A program made the translations under genes and the position numbers. This document shows positions 7,933 to 11,637 of a stretch of 11,637 nt of DNA, piece after piece. The stretch lies in NCBI GenBank assembly GCA_029882335.1, contig JAOUKW010000099.1:1-11637 (forward strand), read 5' to 3'. Source of the stretch: Candidatus Heimdallarchaeota archaeon (GTDB lineage: Archaea; Asgardarchaeota; Heimdallarchaeia; Heimdallarchaeales; Kariarchaeaceae). The stretch's first letter is position 1. Every line of letters begins with the position of its first letter. Under the pieces are notes generated by a model. The model was not told the DNA's origin. It ran no database searches and was given only the letters and a program-made list of their open reading frames with translations.

Positions 7933-8349
7933 TTAAATTAAATTATTAAGATTAATTAACTTGGAAATTGCTTTTCCATGCCTGCATTCATTATTATGAC
8001 ATTTATCATTAGTACATGTCCCATACTCAAGACTCCACTCTCTAATATATTTTAAAACTACTGCAAGTTTCTTACCACTTTGAGTTAATTCATAACGTAA
8101 TTTCTTTGGTTTATCTTCATCTGCAAGTAGTGGAGATAAGATTCCACTATCAATTAAGAACTTTAATCTCATAGAGAGCATTCGAGGAGAGATTTCTGGA
8201 ATTGTAGCTGATATTTGACCAAAGCTCAGTGATGACCCCTCTGTGATAAATTCCAATATTATATTTACGTTCCATTTTGGAAATATCACATCATTCGCAA
8301 AATTAAATGCGCAATCATCTTCAAAAGATCTTTCAATATTTTCAATCAT
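7933..8349 (-). CDS. HxlR-family winged-helix transcriptional regulator with a Cys/His-rich tail
   Basis: This is a DNA-binding regulator of the HxlR/DUF24 type, which usually binds as a dimer near its own gene. The family pattern is clear: an N-terminal Cys (C13) in CAFNFANDVIFPKW, which replaces the common IGGKW; then FGQISATIPEISPRMLSMRL, the recognition-helix region; then the wing, KKLRYELTQSGK, and a last dimer helix ending EWSLEYG. The C-terminus adds CTNDKCHNNECRH, with C112, C117, C122, H118 and H124, which could bind a metal or sense oxidants. I chose the ATG at 8349 (138 residues) over the in-frame TTG at 8367, because a TATATA box lies about 28 bases before the ATG and no family homology is lost. 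Neighbours on the same strand are the surface protein upstream and the 178-residue protein downstream; either could be a target, along with itself. Confidence 0.88.
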   Translation of the reverse strand: MIENIERSFEDDCAFNFANDVIFPKWNVNIILEFITEGSSLSFGQISATIPEISPRMLSMRLKFLIDSGILSPLLADEDKPKKLRYELTQSGKKLAVVLKYIREWSLEYGTCTNDKCHNNECRHGKAISKLINLNNLI

Positions 8350-8374
8350 TATTATTCCCTGTTCCAATTTTCAC

Positions 8375-8380
8375 TATATA
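8375..8380 (-). promoter_or_regulatory. TATA box of the HxlR-type regulator
   Basis: On the minus strand TATATA is centred about 28 bases before the ATG at 8349, as expected for a leaderless archaeal transcript. The upstream TTG at 8367 would lie between the box and the predicted transcript start, which argues against its use. Confidence 0.55.
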
Positions 8381-8402
8381 CAATTGAACCATAGTTTTTT
8401 AC

Positions 8403-8412
8403 TTTAAAAAAA
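8403..8412 (-). terminator. Oligo-T terminator after the surface-protein gene
   Basis: On the minus strand a run of seven T (8412-8406) follows the stop of the surface-protein gene by about 42 bases. It precedes the regulator's promoter. It could end the surface-protein transcript and separate the two units. Confidence 0.35.
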
Positions 8413-8453
8413 TTAGTATTTTATTAAACGTATTTACTATAAAATTTATTTAT

Positions 8454-9239
8454 TTATGTCAAATAGCTATTTTTCTTCATTTTTCTTACAAATATTAAAA
8501 CAGTTACAAATAATATTGAACTATAGGGAAAGTCAAGATAGTTTTGATCATCAGGAACCACTACGATAAATTCCAATATTTGATGGGAATAAATTGATGG
8601 TGTATCTAGGTTTCTAAATTCAATTTCAAAGTAATTTACAATACCTGTTTGCAAATTATATGTTAATTCAAAAGTAATAGAAGCATTATACATGTTAGAT
8701 ACATCAAATAAATGTGGGAAATTTAATGAATAACGATCAATTTCACCTCTTGTATGAATGATTTTTTCCAATTCCAATTTGAAATACTCATTTGTAATAG
8801 TTGCGGTGGTTTCAGCAAATACCGAAACTTCGGAGTTTATGGTTCCATTTACGATATAATTGTAAAATTTATTTATCCAATTTGCTTGATCTTTAAAAAC
8901 TAATGGCAAAACAATGGGAAAATCACCCTTGGGATATTCATAAGATACTGTTCTTTCTGTAATTTCTTTTATATCGACGTCTCCGATAAAGCTAATATCT
9001 CCCCAACCGACATATGAATAATTATACCCTGTTTGATTTAAATGTATTAAAGTGAAATCTGTTGAGGGTTGTTTTGTAAATTCAATAATATTTCCTGCCC
9101 TATCTTGACTTTGTCCCGAATGGAGGAAGGCAATTTCCCATGTTCTACCTGGTCCCCAAGTTGTATTTGCATGTAGAGTAAAGGGATTTTGTATAAGAAA
9201 TAGGATAAAAGCTATCAAGAAAATCCTTTGAACTTTCAT
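8454..9239 (-). CDS. Secreted or surface protein with signal peptide and C-terminal membrane anchor
   Basis: I do not recognise a named family. The 261-residue protein begins with a clear signal peptide (MKVQR, then a hydrophobic core to about residue 19, likely cleaved near HAN at 23-25). The body, about 26-235, alternates short polar and aromatic beta strands and looks like an all-beta extracellular domain. It contains five N-X-S/T sequons (N25, N68, N73, N131, N185), suggesting archaeal N-glycosylation. A short hydrophobic stretch at 239-251 followed by RKMKK is a stop-transfer anchor, leaving a tiny cytoplasmic tail. There are no cysteines, and no PGF-type archaeosortase motif precedes the anchor. 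It probably sits in the cell envelope facing outward; its ligand or role is unknown. It has its own TATA-like box and lies 82 bases downstream of the longin-like gene on the same strand. Confidence 0.75.
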   Translation of the reverse strand: MKVQRIFLIAFILFLIQNPFTLHANTTWGPGRTWEIAFLHSGQSQDRAGNIIEFTKQPSTDFTLIHLNQTGYNYSYVGWGDISFIGDVDIKEITERTVSYEYPKGDFPIVLPLVFKDQANWINKFYNYIVNGTINSEVSVFAETTATITNEYFKLELEKIIHTRGEIDRYSLNFPHLFDVSNMYNASITFELTYNLQTGIVNYFEIEFRNLDTPSIYSHQILEFIVVVPDDQNYLDFPYSSILFVTVLIFVRKMKKNSYLT

Positions 9240-9261
9240 ATTTTACAAATTAAATTTGTAT

Positions 9262-9269
9262 TTTTTATA
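9262..9269 (-). promoter_or_regulatory. TATA box of the surface-protein gene
   Basis: On the minus strand TATAAAAA is centred about 26 bases before the ATG at 9239, a textbook archaeal position for a leaderless transcript. A T5 run at 9277-9273, just upstream, could also help end the longin-like gene's transcript. Confidence 0.6.
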
Positions 9270-9321
9270 TTTAAAAATAAGCTAATTATTTTACAAAATT
9301 ACAATGTTAATTAATGAAATT

Positions 9322-10065
9322 TTACCTAACTTGTATTCCATGCTTCATTAATAAAGGTTCGATTTCCGTGAAATTTTCCAGTGTAGAAACAGCGAAACCT
9401 CCTTGATAAAATTCAAAATTTAATTCATTGATTTTGTTACGCATTTTTCTAATTGTAAAAATACTTGTAGTCTTCTGTGTTAATACATATATTCTCTTTT
9501 CATTTTCATCAAGTACCATTACATTATCAGTTTGTCTTATATAACTAGGATCTGCATATTCATAAATACCTTCCTCATCCATCCAAAATGTCCTAATTCT
9601 AGGTTTAGTAATAATATCTACTATGTGATCTCTCAATTTCATAGCAAAGTCTGGTGTTACTTCTGATGTTTGCGATATCTTGGAGAGAAATAATTGTAAA
9701 TATGGTTCAATTAAACCCGCAGAACGCCGAATTTCAGGAAGTTTTGTACTATTAAATAATAAAATTATTCCAATGGTTGCACCATGCTCTTTTAATCTTT
9801 CATCTTGCATATTCGAGGCTGTGAGTACATCAGAATAATATAGGGATTTTAAATCAACAGATCCTTTAACAGGTAGGGGTCCAATTATCTTACTACTGTC
9901 TTTATCATCTGTTTCTTCTAATCCAGCAAGTGATATCAAGTGAAGAGCAGTAATTAATGCATTTTCCTGAGATACATCAGATAAATTTGCAATTATTTCT
10001 GGACCTTCATCTCCAACAAGGGTTAAAATAATTCCTCTTATTAGAGAGTTAGCATTCTTTGCCAT
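9322..10065 (-). CDS. Longin-like domain protein with an unassigned C-terminal domain
   Basis: The first 131 residues follow the strand/helix order of a longin domain as I read it: strand RGIILTLVG (10-18), strand PEIIANL (22-28), helix ENALITALHLISLAG (34-48), strand SKIIGPLPV (58-66), strand DLKSLYYSDVLT (71-82), strand ATIGIILLFN (96-105), and a long helix to about 131. Longin and related roadblock folds serve small GTPases and vesicle adaptors in eukaryotes, and both are abundant in Asgard archaea. The second part (about 138-247) is a separate alpha/beta region with a conserved-looking RTFWMDEEGIYEY and a C-terminal GGFAVST...LLMKHGIQV; I cannot assign it. There are no membrane segments and no cysteines, so it is cytoplasmic. 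A GAGG lies five bases before the ATG, and a TATA-like box sits about 27 bases before it. No GTPase gene is in the window. The fold is inferred from pattern alone and needs structural confirmation. Confidence 0.55.
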   Translation of the reverse strand: MAKNANSLIRGIILTLVGDEGPEIIANLSDVSQENALITALHLISLAGLEETDDKDSSKIIGPLPVKGSVDLKSLYYSDVLTASNMQDERLKEHGATIGIILLFNSTKLPEIRRSAGLIEPYLQLFLSKISQTSEVTPDFAMKLRDHIVDIITKPRIRTFWMDEEGIYEYADPSYIRQTDNVMVLDENEKRIYVLTQKTTSIFTIRKMRNKINELNFEFYQGGFAVSTLENFTEIEPLLMKHGIQVR

Positions 10066-10087
10066 TAATTCCTCAGGAGATATTATG

Positions 10088-10096
10088 TATTAATTA
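10088..10096 (-). promoter_or_regulatory. TATA-like box of the longin-like gene
   Basis: On the minus strand TAATTAATA is centred about 27 bases before the ATG at 10065. A Shine-Dalgarno-like GAGG at 10074-10071 has good spacing too. If transcription starts at the ATG the GAGG would not be in the message, so one of the two signals is probably unused. Confidence 0.4.
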
Positions 10097-10366
10097 TTCA
10101 AAAACTCTTTTTCTGTGTAGATTGATATTTAGAAAAAGGTATTAAATTTTTAGATAAATTCTATTTATTGAATTGGCAAGTTATATATGATCTCAGAGCG
10201 CCAAAACAGAATAATCCTTAATTTTATTATAAAGATGGTTTTAATAATTAATACAATAAATTATTATTAGTAAATGTTTATTTTAGATTTATTATTATTC
10301 TTCGATTTTGATTTGTAATTAGAAAGAATCGTTGGTAGATTAAACAAATACGGTCAATCATCGACA

Positions 10367-10374
10367 CTTTTAAA
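10367..10374 (+). promoter_or_regulatory. TATA-like box and ribosome site of the four-helix membrane protein gene
   Basis: TTTTAAAG would place the transcript start near 10397, giving a leader of about 13 bases. That leader contains AGGA (10400-10403) six bases before the ATG at 10410, a usable Shine-Dalgarno site. This differs from the leaderless layout of most neighbours. The TTATATAT at 10181 is an alternative with a leader of about 200 bases. Confidence 0.4.
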
Positions 10375-10409
10375 GGAAGTATTGAGGAGAGAAATCTGTA
10401 GGATCAAAA

Positions 10410-11612
10410 ATGAAATATAATCGTATTCATAAATTATTATTGTTTGGGCTTATAATGGTTTTATTTGCGGGCGTTGCTAATGCGTGGCCTGCAGATTCTA
10501 TTTATGTCCAAGAGACAGATACTCCACCTATTTTAGATGGTAACATTGAAGGCACAGAATGGATGACTGAAGAAGAGTCTTTTAGAGAAGATGTCGCTGA
10601 TTCAGGATTTAGAATAAGATTAACCATTTTACGAGATTCAGAAAACTTATATGTATTAGCAATTGTTACTACAAATGGATTTAATCTAGAAAGTAATAAA
10701 AACTTTTCAATTGGTATTGCTTTCTCAGATACTAATAAAGCAGGAATGGGTAATACACTTGATAGAAAAGTTGTATCTGTAAATGAAACTGGACTAACAT
10801 TGTATGATCTTCATAACTGTATTAATTCTGTAGCTGGTGATTGTTCTGGACGTAATTATGCTCCTGGGGTACTTGATCTAGAAGAACCTGAATATAATGC
10901 AGCACTTGGATTTAGTGATGATGGAGATGCAGTTTTTGAGTTTACATTTCCATTAATAACTGATGGAGTTGAGTCTTTGTCTGATATGGAAATAAAAGAA
11001 GGATCATATATTCAATTCATCTTTAATAAAAACTCAGACATTATGACAAATGGAGGAGCTGGGCATGGAGCAACAGCAACAGATCGTTTGGAAATTGCTT
11101 ATGAACCAAGATGTTTCTTCTGTAAACCAGAAGAAGGAATGGATACTTTTGCTATAGTATTCAATATTTTCATGGCGATTATTGTAATGACAATTCAGTT
11201 TGTACTCTTTTCAGGTGTATCGAGTAAACAAAACGCGGAGAAATACTGGAAAATAGATGTCACAAAAGAAATGGCAAACAACAGTATATTAATGGATATG
11301 GCATATTATAATTCATCCTTCATATCAATTGTAGTTTCAGGGTTCTTCACAATGTATTCACTTATTGCAGTATTATACGGGTCATTATGGGCGTCTTGGG
11401 GCATATCTGGATATCTAATTAACGGAATACCAACTGCATTTGGATTACTAACCATATTTAAATTGAAGAAAGCAAACTATGATCCTTCTAAATTAGAAGG
11501 TGGTAAACCTGGAATCAGTCTCGATGACGCAAAGAATTCTAAGTTAATCCCTGTGGCTTTACTTGTTGTTGTACTTATAATGACAACTTTCATTGGTTTA
11601 AGTGTTATTTAA
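10410..11612 (+). CDS. Membrane protein with a secreted CBM9/DOMON-like domain and four transmembrane helices
   Basis: The 400-residue protein starts with a signal peptide (core about residues 9-22, likely cleaved after ANA at 25). An extracytoplasmic domain (about 30-232) opens with PPILDGNIEGTEWM, the D-G-x-x-x-E-x-x-W pattern typical of CBM9-like, DOMON-like and ethylbenzene-dehydrogenase-gamma-type beta sandwiches, which bind sugars or heme. C137 and C145 may form a disulfide. A CFFC motif (235-238) sits right at the membrane edge. Four hydrophobic helices follow, at about 246-268, 303-325, 329-350 and 379-399. Lysine-rich loops between helices 1-2 and 3-4 indicate both ends outside. The helices contain no histidine, so this is not a cytochrome b561 partner with bis-His heme. 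M113 with K196 or K207 might act as Met/Lys heme ligands if the domain is of the ethylbenzene-dehydrogenase type, but this is speculative. The function is unknown; surface sensing or redox transfer are possibilities. Confidence 0.7.
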   Translation: MKYNRIHKLLLFGLIMVLFAGVANAWPADSIYVQETDTPPILDGNIEGTEWMTEEESFREDVADSGFRIRLTILRDSENLYVLAIVTTNGFNLESNKNFSIGIAFSDTNKAGMGNTLDRKVVSVNETGLTLYDLHNCINSVAGDCSGRNYAPGVLDLEEPEYNAALGFSDDGDAVFEFTFPLITDGVESLSDMEIKEGSYIQFIFNKNSDIMTNGGAGHGATATDRLEIAYEPRCFFCKPEEGMDTFAIVFNIFMAIIVMTIQFVLFSGVSSKQNAEKYWKIDVTKEMANNSILMDMAYYNSSFISIVVSGFFTMYSLIAVLYGSLWASWGISGYLINGIPTAFGLLTIFKLKKANYDPSKLEGGKPGISLDDAKNSKLIPVALLVVVLIMTTFIGLSVI

Positions 11613-11637
11613 GTAAAATATCTCAAGATAGGCTAAT

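Larger units (their letters stand above)
10066..10409. other. Divergent intergenic region of 344 bases
   Basis: This stretch separates the longin-like gene (-) from the four-helix membrane protein gene (+). It is very AT-rich and holds the two promoters listed separately. It also has a strong TATA-like TTATATAT at 10181-10188 with no gene at the expected distance, and a weak inverted repeat, AATTC/GAATT (10157-10161 and 10170-10174). I see no tRNA, no box C/D pattern and no credible small gene. An ATG at 10235 opens only 11 codons. Confidence 0.6.

Noticed and set aside
8350..8367. TTG at 8367 as the start of the HxlR-type regulator.
   Set aside because: It adds six residues with no family match and falls between the TATA box and the predicted transcript start.
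10235..10270. Small reading frame of 11 codons in the divergent intergenic region.
   Set aside because: Too short, with no ribosome site and a low-complexity Ile/Asn/Tyr product.
1..11637. CRISPR array, insertion sequence, integrase or phage genes.
   Set aside because: No regularly spaced repeats, terminal inverted repeats, transposase or recombinase motifs were seen on either strand.

Overview
The window is AT-rich (roughly 30% G+C by eye) and looks archaeal, most likely from an Asgard-type archaeon. The archaeal reading rests mainly on promoters. Most genes have an AT-rich TATA-like box centred about 24-28 bases before the start codon, which is where it would sit for leaderless transcripts read by a TBP/TFB system. 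Strong Shine-Dalgarno sites are mostly absent. The Asgard suggestion is weaker. It comes from a protein whose predicted strand/helix order matches the longin fold, a family expanded in Asgard genomes, together with secreted or membrane proteins of no obvious bacterial type. No rRNA or tRNA is present to settle the taxonomy.

The left part (1-7339) is all on the + strand. It holds a broken amidohydrolase gene (one frameshift plus one in-frame stop), a hotdog-fold acyl-CoA thioesterase, a full-length bacterial-type phosphoenolpyruvate carboxylase of 966 residues, and a large protein that looks like a cytoplasmic (alpha/alpha)6 six-hairpin glycosidase. Each intact gene has its own likely promoter, so this is probably a row of single genes and not an operon.

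The middle part (7345-10065) is all on the - strand. In transcription order it holds the longin-like protein, a signal-peptide-bearing surface protein with a C-terminal anchor, an HxlR-type winged-helix regulator with a Cys/His-rich tail, and an unrecognised 178-residue protein with one hydrophobic segment. The last of these converges on the glycosidase-like gene with only 5 bases between the stop codons.

The right end (10410-11612, + strand) holds a secreted-domain plus four-helix membrane protein. Its outer part resembles the CBM9/DOMON/ethylbenzene-dehydrogenase-gamma group of beta-sandwich domains. It is divergent from the longin-like gene across a 344-base intergenic region.

I see no shared pathway across the window. 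PEP carboxylase (anaplerotic oxaloacetate supply), the thioesterase and the glycosidase-like protein are metabolic genes side by side. The - strand set mixes a possible membrane-trafficking or GTPase-associated protein, a surface protein and a regulator. No CRISPR array, insertion sequence, prophage gene or obvious defence system was found. The best candidates for something new are the longin-like protein with its unassigned C-terminal domain, the outer-domain/CxxC/four-helix membrane protein, and the orphan beside the HxlR regulator.
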